Notes: a model not told the origin generated them from the sequence alone. A stretch of 40,065 nt of DNA from an uncultured Oscillospiraceae bacterium (GCA_900543305.1 UQQZ01000014.1:1-40065), one strand, 5' to 3'. Positions 1 to 7,972 are shown, counted from the stretch's first letter. Program-made: numbers and translations.

Positions 1-36
1 GCGGATGGGGACGCGAAGATTATTTGGAATATGTGA
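1..36 (+). other. Possible 3' end of an upstream gene
   Basis: Frame 1 is open from the window edge and stops with TGA at 34-36, a few bases before a hairpin terminator. Only eleven codons are visible, so the product cannot be named, and it may not be coding at all. Confidence 0.25.
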
Positions 37-40
37 GAAA

Positions 41-80
41 AGGCCGTCAGGGCAAAGACCCTGGCGGCTTGCGTTTTGCA
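41..80 (+). terminator. Hairpin terminator upstream of the DUF3990 gene
   Basis: Ten-base stem (43-52 with 59-68, one G-T pair) and a six-base loop, followed by a weak T-rich tail (CTTGCGTTTT). It sits just after the stop of the possible upstream gene. A run of A before the stem means it could also act on the reverse strand. Confidence 0.5.
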
Positions 81-175
81 GCGGCCTCTTTTCCTGGAGC
101 CATGCTTTTCCTTGACAGGAGGTGTTTTCGTGGGCTACAATTTAATCAAAGAGTTGCGTGTCGGGAGGGAGCACT

Positions 176-640
176 TTGATCCTATACCATGGAAGCAAAA
201 GCATTGTGGAGTTCCCGGAAATCCGGGTTCAGAGATACAACAAGGACTTTTATTTTGGCTTTTACTGCACACTGTATCCGGAGCAAGCTATCCGCTGGGC
301 GATCCGGTTTGATGGGGTTGGCTACCTGAACGAATATTCCTACACGCCGGATGACAGCCTAAAAGTGAAACAGTTCCCTGAGATGACTGAGGAGTGGCTG
401 GACTTTATCGTATCCTGCCGGTTGGGACATTCCCACGATTACGACATTGTGGAAGGTCCCATGGCGGACGATACCATCTTCAACTACGTCCAGAACTTTG
501 CCGATGGGAAGATCACCCGGGAGGCGTTCTGGGCACTGGCAAAATTTAAGCATCCCACTCATCAAATCAGCTTCCACACGGCACGAGCCCTGGCGACCCT
601 ATCCTTTGTGAAGGGAGTGGAGGTTCGCAATGAAAAATAA
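176..640 (+). CDS. DUF3990-family protein
   Basis: A soluble protein of 154 residues matching the DUF3990 family, with an N-terminal ILYHGSK motif, then NKDFYFGFYCT and an EQAIRWA segment. From memory the family belongs to the ADP-ribosyltransferase-like fold, with YHGS as the equivalent of the NAD-contacting motif; its activity is not established and is not shown here. TTG at 176 is preferred over in-frame GTG at 158 because GGGAGGGAG lies 5 bases before it and family members begin MILYHGS. The last 11 bases overlap the next gene, so the two are probably co-translated. A toxin/antitoxin-like or effector pair is possible but is inference. Confidence 0.8.
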   Translation: MILYHGSKSIVEFPEIRVQRYNKDFYFGFYCTLYPEQAIRWAIRFDGVGYLNEYSYTPDDSLKVKQFPEMTEEWLDFIVSCRLGHSHDYDIVEGPMADDTIFNYVQNFADGKITREAFWALAKFKHPTHQISFHTARALATLSFVKGVEVRNEK

Positions 641-1076
641 CAGCGCTCTGTTTTACACATGCAGCCTCATTGAATTCATCGGACGGGCACAGAAGCAAAA
701 ACGCTCCGCCGTGGTGGAACTTCTGGGCAGGGATGCCATCCTGCGCATCTACCAGTTTGCCGATGTCTTCCACTGCGAACCCATAGAGAAAACCGCCGAT
801 GACTTTATTACCCTCCGCCAAATTCCTCTTGGCTCCTTTGACAACGTAGCTGACTGCCGCTACGCGGTGCCGGACTACTGGACTATTGGCGAGGTCTACG
901 AACGCCTGATTGAGGATGTCGTCCAAAGGGACGATGACCAGGCGGTTGTGGACAAGCTGGTGGAGGTCTTCACCTCCTGGATTGATGGGGCCATCTCCAA
1001 CTTCAATTCCGACTTCTACTACCAGTCCCGGGATTACATTGCTGCCTGCTATCGGGAGGGCGAAATCTGCGACTGA
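630..1076 (+). CDS. DUF3791-like protein, partner of DUF3990
   Basis: 148 residues. The first ~60 (ALFYTCSLIEFIGRAQKQ...VVELLGRDAILRIYQFADVFHCEP...ADDFI) resemble the small helical DUF3791 family, which commonly sits beside DUF3990. Residues ~85-148 form a second part rich in aromatic and acidic residues (PDYWTIGEVYERLI, SNFNSDFYYQSRDYI) that I do not recognise, so the protein is longer than usual for DUF3791. It starts inside the end of the DUF3990 gene with GGAGTGGAGG upstream, which suggests translational coupling. Function unknown; if DUF3990 is a toxin-like enzyme, this would be the natural partner or antidote (inference). Confidence 0.75.
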   Translation: MKNNSALFYTCSLIEFIGRAQKQKRSAVVELLGRDAILRIYQFADVFHCEPIEKTADDFITLRQIPLGSFDNVADCRYAVPDYWTIGEVYERLIEDVVQRDDDQAVVDKLVEVFTSWIDGAISNFNSDFYYQSRDYIAACYREGEICD

Positions 1077-1078
1077 GG

Positions 1079-1672
1079 CTATGGAAAAATCCCCTGTGGG
1101 CGGTGGCCTGCAGGGGGTTCTCGTTTACTTAATTTGGTATGGTTTGCTTCGCCGAAGCGCTGGTAATGGACGATCTCCCGGGCCCGAAGGAACTTGATGG
1201 GATCCCGGACATCTGGGTCGTCGGTGAAACGAAGGATGTTGTCGTAAGTCATCCGCGCCTTCTGTTCCGCACTCAGGTCTTCGTGCAGGTCGGACAAGGT
1301 GTCCCCGGTAACGGAAAAAGTGTTGGCGTTGAAGGGAGCACCTGACGCCGCGATGGGATATACCCCGGCAGTGTGGTCCACAAAATAGTCTTCAAACCCT
1401 GCTTCCTTAATCTGTTCCGGCGTCAATCCCCGCGTCAGCTGGTACACAATGGTCCCAACCATCTCCAGATGACCCAGCTCCTCTGTGCCAATATCGGTGA
1501 GGATTGCTTTCAGCTCCGGATAGGGCATTGCATAGCGCTGGCTCAAGTACCGGAGGGATGCTCCAATTTCCCCGTGAGGGCCCCCATACTGGGTGATGAT
1601 CATCTTCGCCAACCGGGGATTGGGCGTCTTGATGTGCACCGGATATTGCAACCGCTTTTCATAAACAAACAT
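1079..1672 (-). CDS. cotJC: Spore coat protein CotJC (manganese-catalase family)
   Basis: 197 residues, close to the usual ~190 of CotJC. It starts MFVYEKRLQYPV and carries the di-manganese catalase-type helical bundle signatures (LAKMIITQYGGPHGEIGASLRYLSQRY..., then TDIGTEELGHLEMVGT). CotJC is an inner spore-coat protein made in the mother cell; catalase activity is inferred from the family. AAGGAGGG lies 9 bases before the ATG. It is the last gene of cotJA-cotJB-cotJC, 3 bases after cotJB. The final codons, a proline/glycine-rich tail, are encoded by a terminator hairpin. It ends 3 bases from the convergent DUF3791-like gene. Confidence 0.95.
   Translation of the reverse strand: MFVYEKRLQYPVHIKTPNPRLAKMIITQYGGPHGEIGASLRYLSQRYAMPYPELKAILTDIGTEELGHLEMVGTIVYQLTRGLTPEQIKEAGFEDYFVDHTAGVYPIAASGAPFNANTFSVTGDTLSDLHEDLSAEQKARMTYDNILRFTDDPDVRDPIKFLRAREIVHYQRFGEANHTKLSKREPPAGHRPQGIFP
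1087..1120 (-). terminator. Terminator overlapping the cotJC 3' end
   Basis: CCCCTG (1091-1096) pairs with CAGGGG (1111-1116), and on the reverse strand this is followed by ATTTTTCC. The hairpin lies inside the last codons of cotJC, because the convergent neighbour leaves only a 2-base gap. Confidence 0.55.
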
Positions 1673-1675
1673 GGG

Positions 1676-1927
1676 TCAGTTTCCCTCCTTTTCCCAGGGC
1701 CAGGGATCACTGATCCATGCCCAACGGCTGGTGTTTTGTGTGGTCTCCCCGATGGGACCGTATTTCTCCTCAAATTCCTTTATCAGCTTTGCCCCTTTCT
1801 TCTGGTACTCCTCCAGCTTCCGGGCCGCTTCCCGATCATTGGGATGGGTGTCCAGAAACAGGTGAAGCTCCCAACAGGCAAACCGTACCGCGTAAATCCG
1901 CTTGCGGAGCATCTGTTCTTCGTTCAA
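1676..1927 (-). CDS. cotJB: Spore coat protein CotJB
   Basis: 83 residues with the CotJB pattern: an N-terminal amphipathic helix (LRKRIYAVRFACWELHLFLDTHPND), a charged central helix (EAARKLEEYQKKGAKLIKEFEEKYGP) and a C-terminal aromatic tail (WAWISDPWPWE). It is a structural partner of CotJA and CotJC in the spore coat. TTG at 1927 is chosen because AAGGGGGG lies 7 bases upstream and the codon overlaps the cotJA stop as TTGA, the usual sign of translational coupling. ATG six codons in is the alternative but lacks a site. Confidence 0.93.
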   Translation of the reverse strand: MNEEQMLRKRIYAVRFACWELHLFLDTHPNDREAARKLEEYQKKGAKLIKEFEEKYGPIGETTQNTSRWAWISDPWPWEKEGN

Positions 1928-2127
1928 CGGGGTTCCCCCCTTCTGCCGTAAAACGGCTTATCCAAAATGGGAAACAGCGTCCCAGCATCCAGGGCCCGTT
2001 CCGGGCTGAGAAGCTGAGAACTCCACTGCTGGTACGGCACATAGGCCATCCCCGGCACCGGGTCCTTCGGCAGCGGGGTGGGGGTGTCATACAGCCCGCA
2101 GGCCATGCCTTCGATCTCATCTGCCAA
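1924..2127 (-). CDS. cotJA: Spore coat-associated protein CotJA
   Basis: 67 residues with the CotJA core: PGMAYVPYQQW, then a predicted helix and ALDAGTLFPILDKPFYG near the C terminus. It begins at TTG with AAAGGGG 7-8 bases upstream; the frame stays open further 5' but has no better site. First gene of the cotJ operon. CotJA is needed for coat incorporation of CotJC in Bacillus. The operon is known to be mother-cell (sigma-E) controlled there; I looked for a sigma-E promoter between 2128 and 2243 and did not find a convincing one. Confidence 0.88.
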   Translation of the reverse strand: MADEIEGMACGLYDTPTPLPKDPVPGMAYVPYQQWSSQLLSPERALDAGTLFPILDKPFYGRRGEPR

Positions 2128-2242
2128 GTTGATTACCCCTTTCTTTATTCCATTGGGGCGGCCCTGTTTTGGGCCTTGTCCCCTTGGTACAGGATATGCC
2201 GGTCCCTCAAAAGGGTGCCTGCCAGAAAGGTTTTTTCCACGC

Positions 2243-2275
2243 AAAAAGGCCAGCCCCAAAGGGCTGGCCTTCTTT
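2243..2275 (-). terminator. Terminator of the paaK-iorAB-paaK-ACT operon
   Basis: Perfect nine-base stem GGCCAGCCC/GGGCTGGCC (2248-2256 with 2261-2269) and a four-base loop, followed on the reverse strand by TTTTTGC. It separates the ACT gene from the cotJ operon. Confidence 0.9.
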
Positions 2276-2292
2276 CCAATGCTGTTGGATTG

Positions 2293-2724
2293 TTACATGG
2301 CATAAATGGTCTCGGGCGCGAGAATCTCAAATCCGTTGGCATGAAGAGCTTCCGCTGCCTTTTGACCGTTGTCCACCCGGATGATGACATAGGCCTTGCC
2401 CTTATCACGGCTGATGAAGGCATACATGTATTCCACATCGAAGCCTTCGTCAGACAGCAGCCGCACCGCCTTGGAAAAAGCGCCGGGCTTGTCGTCGATG
2501 CCTACGGCAATGACCTTGGTCAGGGACACAGTCATGCCGTGCGCCTTCAAAGCCTCTACCGCTTCCTTGGGCTTGTCCACGATCACCCGCAAAATGCCAA
2601 AATCGCTGGTATCTGCCACAGAAATGGCCCGAATATCAATCTGGGCCTCTGCCAGAACCTCGGTGATCTCCGCCATGCGGCCAGGTTTGTTTTCAATGAA
2701 TACAGAAAGCTGCTGGATCTGCAT
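2293..2724 (-). CDS. Tandem ACT-domain protein
   Basis: 143 residues made of two ACT domains: residues ~1-68 (MQIQQLSVFIENKPGRMAEIT..., DIRAISVADTSDFGILRVIV) and ~69-143 (VIAVGIDDKPGAFSKAVRLL..., DVEYMYAFISRDKGKAYVIIR). ACT domains bind amino acids. Stand-alone tandem ACT proteins are frequent beside paaK and indolepyruvate oxidoreductase genes in Clostridia and archaea, so a role in sensing aromatic amino acids is likely but unproven. There is no catalytic or DNA-binding domain. Last gene of the operon, ~100 bases after paaK1 and followed by a strong terminator. Confidence 0.9.
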   Translation of the reverse strand: MQIQQLSVFIENKPGRMAEITEVLAEAQIDIRAISVADTSDFGILRVIVDKPKEAVEALKAHGMTVSLTKVIAVGIDDKPGAFSKAVRLLSDEGFDVEYMYAFISRDKGKAYVIIRVDNGQKAAEALHANGFEILAPETIYAM

Positions 2725-2825
2725 ACAGTCACGTCCTCTCCTAAAAATCCGGCCCCCAAACAGGGCTCTTGCGTTATCCTTCTTTTATTATAGCAAAGGC
2801 CGGCCCATTTGTCGATACAGGATTT

Positions 2826-4130
2826 TTACCCCTGCTTCCGACGGTCAATCACCCGCTTTGCCTTTCCTTCCGAACGCTCAATGGACTTGGGCTCCAGCAA
2901 GGTGATCTTGGCGGCAATGTTCAAGGTGGAATGGAGCGCGTCGGCAATGGTCTTCTCCACCCGCTCCAAACTGCGAACTGTATCCGCAAACATGTTCTCG
3001 TTCATCTCCACCTGTACTTCCAGGGTATCCAGGTTATTCTTCCGATCCACAATCATTCGATAGTTGGGATCCATGCCCAAATCCAGCAGAACGCTTTCAA
3101 TCTGGGACGGGAACACGTTGATGCCCCGGATAATGAGCATATCGTCCGTACGGCCCTTAGGCTTGGTCATGCGCACCAGAGTGCGGCCACACTTGCAGGC
3201 TTCATGGGTCAAAGAGGCAATGTCCCGGGTGCGGTACCGCAGCAGAGGCAGCGCTTCCTTGCCGATACAGGTGAACACCAGCTCTCCCTCTTCTCCATCC
3301 GGCAGCTGCTCCCCTGTGACAGGGTCGATGATTTCCGGATAGAAAAAGTCCTCCTGCACATGCATGCCCGCCTGCTCTTCGCACTCGCAGGCCACGCCAG
3401 GTCCGGCAATTTCCGAAAGGCCATAAATATCATAGGCCTTGATGGCCAGAGATTTTTCGATCTCCCGGCGCATTTCCTCCGTCCAGGGCTCCGCACCGAA
3501 AATACCGATGCGCACTTTCAAGGTCTTGGGGTCAATGCCTTTATCCCGAACCGTCTCGCCAATGTACATGGCATAGGAAGGCGTGCAGCAAAGGATGTCG
3601 GAACCGTAGTCCTGCAGAATCTGCACCTGTCGGTTGGTATTGCCAGAAGAAACTGGGATCACCGTGGCACCCAACAGCTCTGCGCCGTCATGAAGGCCCA
3701 GGCCACCGGTAAACAAGCCGTATCCGTAGGAAACGTGGACAAAGTCTTCCTTGGTGCCGCCGGTGCCCACAATGGCCCGGGCAGCACCCCGAGCCCATAC
3801 GTTCAGGTCATGCTTCGTGTAAGCAACCACCGTCTGCTTTCCCGTGGTGCCGGAGGATGCGTGAACTCGGGCCAACTCTCCACGGGGAACTGCCACCAGG
3901 CCGAAAGGATAGGTATCCCGCAAATCCTGCTTGACGGTAAAGGGCAGCTTTACAATGTCGTCAATGGAACGGATATCCTCGGGCTTTAAGCCCATTTCAT
4001 CAAATTTTTTCCGGTAAAAGGGAACGTTTTCGTAACACCGCTTTACCATACTGACCAGCCGCTTGGACTGGATCTCCCGCAGGGTTTCCCGGGAGGCACA
4101 TTCGATCTCGGGTTCATAATAATTGGGCAT
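2826..4130 (-). CDS. paaK: Phenylacetate-CoA ligase (first of two)
   Basis: 434 residues, full family length. An adenylate-forming enzyme joining an aryl acetate to CoA with ATP, or running backwards to make ATP. Visible signatures are the phosphate-binding loop HASSGTTGKQT, the SYGYGLFTGGLGLH motif, YGLSEIAGPG, RYRTRDI, the hinge GRTDDMLIIRGINVFPSQIE and the C-terminal catalytic Lys in EGKAKRV (about K423). Cysteines in ACECEEQAG and EACKCGRT suggest a structural metal site. It lies downstream of iorB with a ~59-base gap. Substrate range (phenyl-, indole- or hydroxyphenyl-acetate) cannot be read from sequence. Confidence 0.95.
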   Translation of the reverse strand: MPNYYEPEIECASRETLREIQSKRLVSMVKRCYENVPFYRKKFDEMGLKPEDIRSIDDIVKLPFTVKQDLRDTYPFGLVAVPRGELARVHASSGTTGKQTVVAYTKHDLNVWARGAARAIVGTGGTKEDFVHVSYGYGLFTGGLGLHDGAELLGATVIPVSSGNTNRQVQILQDYGSDILCCTPSYAMYIGETVRDKGIDPKTLKVRIGIFGAEPWTEEMRREIEKSLAIKAYDIYGLSEIAGPGVACECEEQAGMHVQEDFFYPEIIDPVTGEQLPDGEEGELVFTCIGKEALPLLRYRTRDIASLTHEACKCGRTLVRMTKPKGRTDDMLIIRGINVFPSQIESVLLDLGMDPNYRMIVDRKNNLDTLEVQVEMNENMFADTVRSLERVEKTIADALHSTLNIAAKITLLEPKSIERSEGKAKRVIDRRKQG

Positions 4131-4189
4131 GGGTAGGACATCCTTTCTCTGCTGTATGTTGACCGGATCTTTCCCGGCTCATTCCTTGC

Positions 4190-4768
4190 TCAGTTTGACT
4201 CCGTCTGGTAACCCAGTTCAAAAGCTTTCAAATTCAAATCCAGGAATTTCTCCGGCACACACCGCTTCACCGCGTTGAGCCAGATTTCCTTTTCCACTCC
4301 CAAGTGACGGGCCATGGCGCCAATCAGCACCACGTTCACCGCCTTGGAGGAACCTGCCTCTTCCGCCAAGGCCAAGGCGTCTACCGCCAGCACCTTGACA
4401 CCTTTTTCCTTCATTTCTTCCAACAGCCCCTGGGGATATTCCATCGCTCCGGTCACCACAGGCATGGGGTCGATCTGCTGGGTACTGGTGACCACTGTGC
4501 CGCCTTCCTTCAGGTAGGGCAGGAAACGGGCCGCTTCCAACTGCTCAAAGGCCAAAACCACATCAGCCTCGCCGGTTTCGATGACCGGAGAATATACCTT
4601 GTCCCCGAAACGGACATAGGTGACCACCGAACCACCCCGCTGGCTCATGCCGTGCACTTCGCTGACTTTCACGTCATAGCCCTGGTCCATCATGGCGTCT
4701 CCCAAAATGCGGCTGGCAAGCAAGGTGCCCTGCCCGCCTACACCTACAATCATTACGCTTTTTATCAT
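4190..4768 (-). CDS. iorB: Indolepyruvate ferredoxin oxidoreductase, beta subunit
   Basis: 192 residues of the pyruvate/ketoisovalerate oxidoreductase gamma-type domain: MIKSVMIVGVGGQGTLLASRILG at the N terminus, then SEVHGMSQRGGSVVTYVRFG. With IorA it oxidatively decarboxylates aryl pyruvates to aryl-CoA and reduces ferredoxin. ATG at 4768 is preferred to GTG at 4777 because AAGGGTGG stands 5 bases upstream and the family begins exactly here. It follows iorA by 21 bases in one operon. Confidence 0.95.
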   Translation of the reverse strand: MIKSVMIVGVGGQGTLLASRILGDAMMDQGYDVKVSEVHGMSQRGGSVVTYVRFGDKVYSPVIETGEADVVLAFEQLEAARFLPYLKEGGTVVTSTQQIDPMPVVTGAMEYPQGLLEEMKEKGVKVLAVDALALAEEAGSSKAVNVVLIGAMARHLGVEKEIWLNAVKRCVPEKFLDLNLKAFELGYQTESN

Positions 4769-4789
4769 AACTACCACCCTTTTCCTTTT

Positions 4790-6514
4790 TTAGCCGATCG
4801 CGCCCTTGGGGCACAAGCTGGTGCAAACGCCGCAACCCACACACTGGGTGGGATCGATCTTGGTCTTGTCCCCGCGGAGGCTAATGGCCGGGCAACCGAT
4901 GCCCAGACACGCCTTGCAGCCAATGCACTTGTCCGGATCCACGGAAAGGGCAGGGGCGTGCTTGACATATTTGAGCAGGGCGCAGGGCCGGCGGCTAATA
5001 ATCACCGAGGGCTCTTCTGCAGCCAGTTCTTCCTTCAACACTCGGGTGACTTCTTTCAGGTCATAGGGATCCACCACAGTGACCCGCTGAATTCCAATGG
5101 CGTGGCACAGAGCCTCCAAATCCACGGCAGTGGCGGGCTCACCCTTGATGTTGTAGCCGGTGGTGGGGTTCTGCTGATGGCCCGTCATGCCAGTGATGGA
5201 GTTGTCCAGAACAATCACCACGGAATTGGAACGGTTATAGGCAATGTCGATCAAGCTGGTAATGCCGGAATGGGCAAAGGTGGAATCGCCAATGACAGCC
5301 ACCGCTTTCTTCTCTCCTTCCGCGCCACGGGCCTTATTGTAGCCATGAAGAGCAGACACGGAAGCGCCCATGCAGATGCAGGAATCCATGGCGCCCAAAG
5401 GTGCCGACGCTCCCAGGGTATAGCAACCGATATCGCCGCTGACGTAAACCTTCTCCCGCTTCAGGGCATAGAACACGCCCCGGTGGGGACAGCCACAGCA
5501 CATAACCGGAGGACGAACCGGAATGGCGGCCTCCAGAGACAGGCTGGGCGCCGTCTCCCCAGTGAGCAGTTTTTTGACCAGCTTCTGGGAGAATTCCCCG
5601 CAGCGGGGGAACAGATCTTTGCCGGTTACCGAAATTCCAATGGCCTTGCAGTGGGTTTCAATGAAATCGTCCAACTCCTCCACCACATAGACAGTTTCGC
5701 AGGAAGCCGCAAAATCACGGATCAGCTTTTCGGGCAGGGGATATACCATGCCCAGCTTCAAGTAGTTGACGCTGTCCCCCATGGCTTCTTTCACATATTG
5801 GTACACAGCACCGGAAGTGATCACACCTACCTTGGCGCCGTTGTCCTCCACTTTGTTGAGAGAGGTGGTCTCCGCATAGGCAATCAGAGTCTGGGTCCGC
5901 GCCTCCACCTTTTCATGCTTGGGCTTGGCAAAGGCGGGAAGCATCACGTTTTTGGCGGGGTCTTTCTTGTACTCTTTCAAGGGCAGCTCCCGACGGTCCT
6001 CCAACTCCACAATGCTCCGGGAATGGGCAATACGGGTGGTCAGCCGCAGAATCACCGGGGTATCAAACTGCTCGGAAAGCTCATATGCCAGCTTGGTAAA
6101 TTCCTTACATTCGGAGGAGTCCGCCGGCTCCAGCATGGGAACCTTGGCTGCCCGGGCGTAGTTCCGGGAATCCTGCTCGTTTTGAGAAGAATGCATGCCG
6201 GGATCGTCCGCCACAGCCAACACCATGCCCCCATTGACCCCAATATAACTCATGGTAAACAGCGGGTCCGCCGCCACATTCAAGCCCACATGCTTCATGG
6301 CGCAGAAGGACCTTGCCCCGCCGATGGAAGCGCCGCAGGCCGTTTCCGTGGCCACCTTCTCATTGGGTGCCCACTCGCAGTAGATTTCCGGATACTTGAC
6401 GGCCGCTTCGGTGATCTCCGTGCTGGGAGTGCCCGGGTAAGCGGATACCACCCGGACCCCGGCCTCGTACAGGCCCCTGGCAACGGCTTCGTTGCCCAGT
6501 AACAGTTCTTTCAT
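4790..6514 (-). CDS. iorA: Indolepyruvate ferredoxin oxidoreductase, alpha subunit
   Basis: 574 residues. An N-terminal TPP-enzyme pyrimidine-binding domain (LLLGNEAVARGLYEAGVRVVSAYPGTPSTEI), a central linker region, a TPP-binding domain (GDIGCYTLG..., GDSTFAHSGITSLIDIAYN) and a C-terminal ferredoxin domain with two 4Fe-4S motifs, CIGCKACLGIGCP and CVGCGVCTSLCP. Catalyses decarboxylation of indolepyruvate and related aryl pyruvates from amino-acid transamination. ATG at 6514 gives the family N terminus MKELLLGNEA and has AGAAAGGG upstream; ATG at 6538, overlapping the paaK2 stop as ATGA, is possible and adds 8 residues. Confidence 0.96.
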   Translation of the reverse strand: MKELLLGNEAVARGLYEAGVRVVSAYPGTPSTEITEAAVKYPEIYCEWAPNEKVATETACGASIGGARSFCAMKHVGLNVAADPLFTMSYIGVNGGMVLAVADDPGMHSSQNEQDSRNYARAAKVPMLEPADSSECKEFTKLAYELSEQFDTPVILRLTTRIAHSRSIVELEDRRELPLKEYKKDPAKNVMLPAFAKPKHEKVEARTQTLIAYAETTSLNKVEDNGAKVGVITSGAVYQYVKEAMGDSVNYLKLGMVYPLPEKLIRDFAASCETVYVVEELDDFIETHCKAIGISVTGKDLFPRCGEFSQKLVKKLLTGETAPSLSLEAAIPVRPPVMCCGCPHRGVFYALKREKVYVSGDIGCYTLGASAPLGAMDSCICMGASVSALHGYNKARGAEGEKKAVAVIGDSTFAHSGITSLIDIAYNRSNSVVIVLDNSITGMTGHQQNPTTGYNIKGEPATAVDLEALCHAIGIQRVTVVDPYDLKEVTRVLKEELAAEEPSVIISRRPCALLKYVKHAPALSVDPDKCIGCKACLGIGCPAISLRGDKTKIDPTQCVGCGVCTSLCPKGAIG

Positions 6515-6534
6515 CTTGGTTCGCCCTTTCTTCT

Positions 6535-7857
6535 TCATTCTTCCTCGGGCTGGTTCCGCAGATCCAGCACCCGTTTCGCCTTACCTTGGAAACGCTCCAG
6601 GCTCTTGGGAGAAACCAGGGTTACCCGGGTCTCCAAGCCCAGCACGCTCTTGAGACGGTCATGTATCTTCTTTTGCAGAGCCTGCAGCTCTCCAAAACTC
6701 TCCAGAAGGGAGGCATCAATCAGTTCCACCTTCACTTCCAGGGTATCCAAATAATTCTTCTTGCGCACCACCAGCTGATAATGGGGTCCCACGTTCTCCA
6801 TCCCCACCAGCACGCTTTCAATCTGGGACGGGAACACGTTGACGCCCTTGATGATCAGCATATCGTCGGTACGTCCCATAACCTTATCCATGCGCACATG
6901 GGTCCGGCCGCAGGCGCAAGGCTCATAGTTGAGCCGGGTGATGTCCTTGGTCCGGTACCGGAGCACCGGCATGCCCATGCGGGTCAGAGTGGTCACCACC
7001 AGTTCTCCCGCCTCCCCTGGAGCCTTTTGCTCCAGAGTGTCCCGATCGATAATCTCCGGCAGGAAGGCGTCTTCTGCAAAGTGCAGCCCGCACCGGAGAT
7101 GGCACTCTCCCGAAACACCAGGGCCCGTCAACTCGGTCATGCCGTAGTTATCTGTAACGGTAATTCCCAGATTTTCCTCAATCCGCTGGCGCATCTCTTC
7201 GGTGCAGCCTTCGCTGCCCAGAATGCCGTGTTTCAATTTGGCGTAGGCCTCCCGGGGATAGGGACTTTCCCGAACCAGCTCTCCCAGATACAGAGCATAG
7301 GAGGGCGTTGCCACCAGGCCCGTAACCCCAAAGTCACGCAGCATCATCAACTGCTTCTGGGAGTTGCCAGAGGACGCAGGAATCACCGTGGCACCCACTT
7401 TTTCCAACCCGAAGTGAAGGCCCAGCGCACCGGTGAACAGGCCGTAGCCAAAGGAAATCTGAATGATATCCTCCGAAGTGACCCCGGACGCTGTAACAAC
7501 ACGCGCCACATAGTCCGACCAGTTTTCTATATCCTGCCGCGTATAAGCCCCTACCGTGGGTTTGCCCGTGGTGCCGGAGGAAGCGTGAATCCGCACAATA
7601 TCCTTCATGGGCACCGCCAGCATCCCAAAGGGGTAATTGTCCCGGATGTCATCTTTGGTGGTGAAAGGGATATATTGGATGTCCGACAAGGTCTTGATCT
7701 TATCCCCCGTGGTGATGCCCGCCGCGTCTAAACGCTCATGATAGAAGGGCACGTTGTTGTAACAGTAATCCACCATGTAACGCAGCCGCTCAAGCTGAAG
7801 CGCCTCAATATCGGCCCGCTTCATGGTCTCGATGTCCTTTTGGAAAAACACAGCCAT
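6535..7857 (-). CDS. paaK: Phenylacetate-CoA ligase (second paralogue, operon head)
   Basis: 440 residues, a clear paralogue of the ligase at 2826-4130, with HASSGTTGKPT, SFGYGLFTGALGLH, YGMTELTGPG, RYRTKDI, GRTDDMLIIKGVNVFPSQIE and the catalytic Lys in QGKAKRV (about K426). The divergent central region suggests a different aryl substrate. First gene of the operon, translated into iorA through a shared ATGA. Promoter TTGCAA-17-TAAAAT is at 7944-7972, inside the 3' end of the kinase gene. Having two ligases around one iorAB suggests two aryl acids are handled, or that one acts in the ATP-forming direction (inference). Confidence 0.95.
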   Translation of the reverse strand: MAVFFQKDIETMKRADIEALQLERLRYMVDYCYNNVPFYHERLDAAGITTGDKIKTLSDIQYIPFTTKDDIRDNYPFGMLAVPMKDIVRIHASSGTTGKPTVGAYTRQDIENWSDYVARVVTASGVTSEDIIQISFGYGLFTGALGLHFGLEKVGATVIPASSGNSQKQLMMLRDFGVTGLVATPSYALYLGELVRESPYPREAYAKLKHGILGSEGCTEEMRQRIEENLGITVTDNYGMTELTGPGVSGECHLRCGLHFAEDAFLPEIIDRDTLEQKAPGEAGELVVTTLTRMGMPVLRYRTKDITRLNYEPCACGRTHVRMDKVMGRTDDMLIIKGVNVFPSQIESVLVGMENVGPHYQLVVRKKNYLDTLEVKVELIDASLLESFGELQALQKKIHDRLKSVLGLETRVTLVSPKSLERFQGKAKRVLDLRNQPEEE

Positions 7858-7908
7858 AAACCTTCTTTCCCGGCGACTTTATCGAGAGGATCCCCTCGCA
7901 GCCGGTTC

Positions 7909-7929
7909 TTTTGATGCTTTAAATCAAAA
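7909..7929. promoter_or_regulatory. Dyad in the paaK2 leader
   Basis: TTTTGAT and ATCAAAA form a perfect 7-base inverted repeat with a 7-base centre between promoter and start codon. It could be an operator or a leader hairpin; no regulator can be assigned. Confidence 0.3.
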
Positions 7930-7943
7930 AAGCAGCTTGGTCT

Positions 7944-7972
7944 ATTTTACCGTAAATCTATCCCATTTGCAA
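7944..7972 (-). promoter_or_regulatory. Promoter of the paaK-iorAB-paaK-ACT operon
   Basis: TTGCAA (7967-7972), 17-base spacer, TAAAAT (7944-7949) on the reverse strand. It overlaps the last codon of the upstream kinase gene, so the operon can be expressed independently of it. Confidence 0.6.

Noticed and set aside
2128..2243. Sigma-E promoter for the cotJ operon (a GGCATATCC element)
   Set aside because: No matching -10 at the correct distance; the operon is probably sigma-E controlled but the site cannot be shown.
4304..6502. 732-codon forward frame opposite iorA/iorB
   Set aside because: An antisense shadow of two well-identified genes, with no start site and no domain signature.
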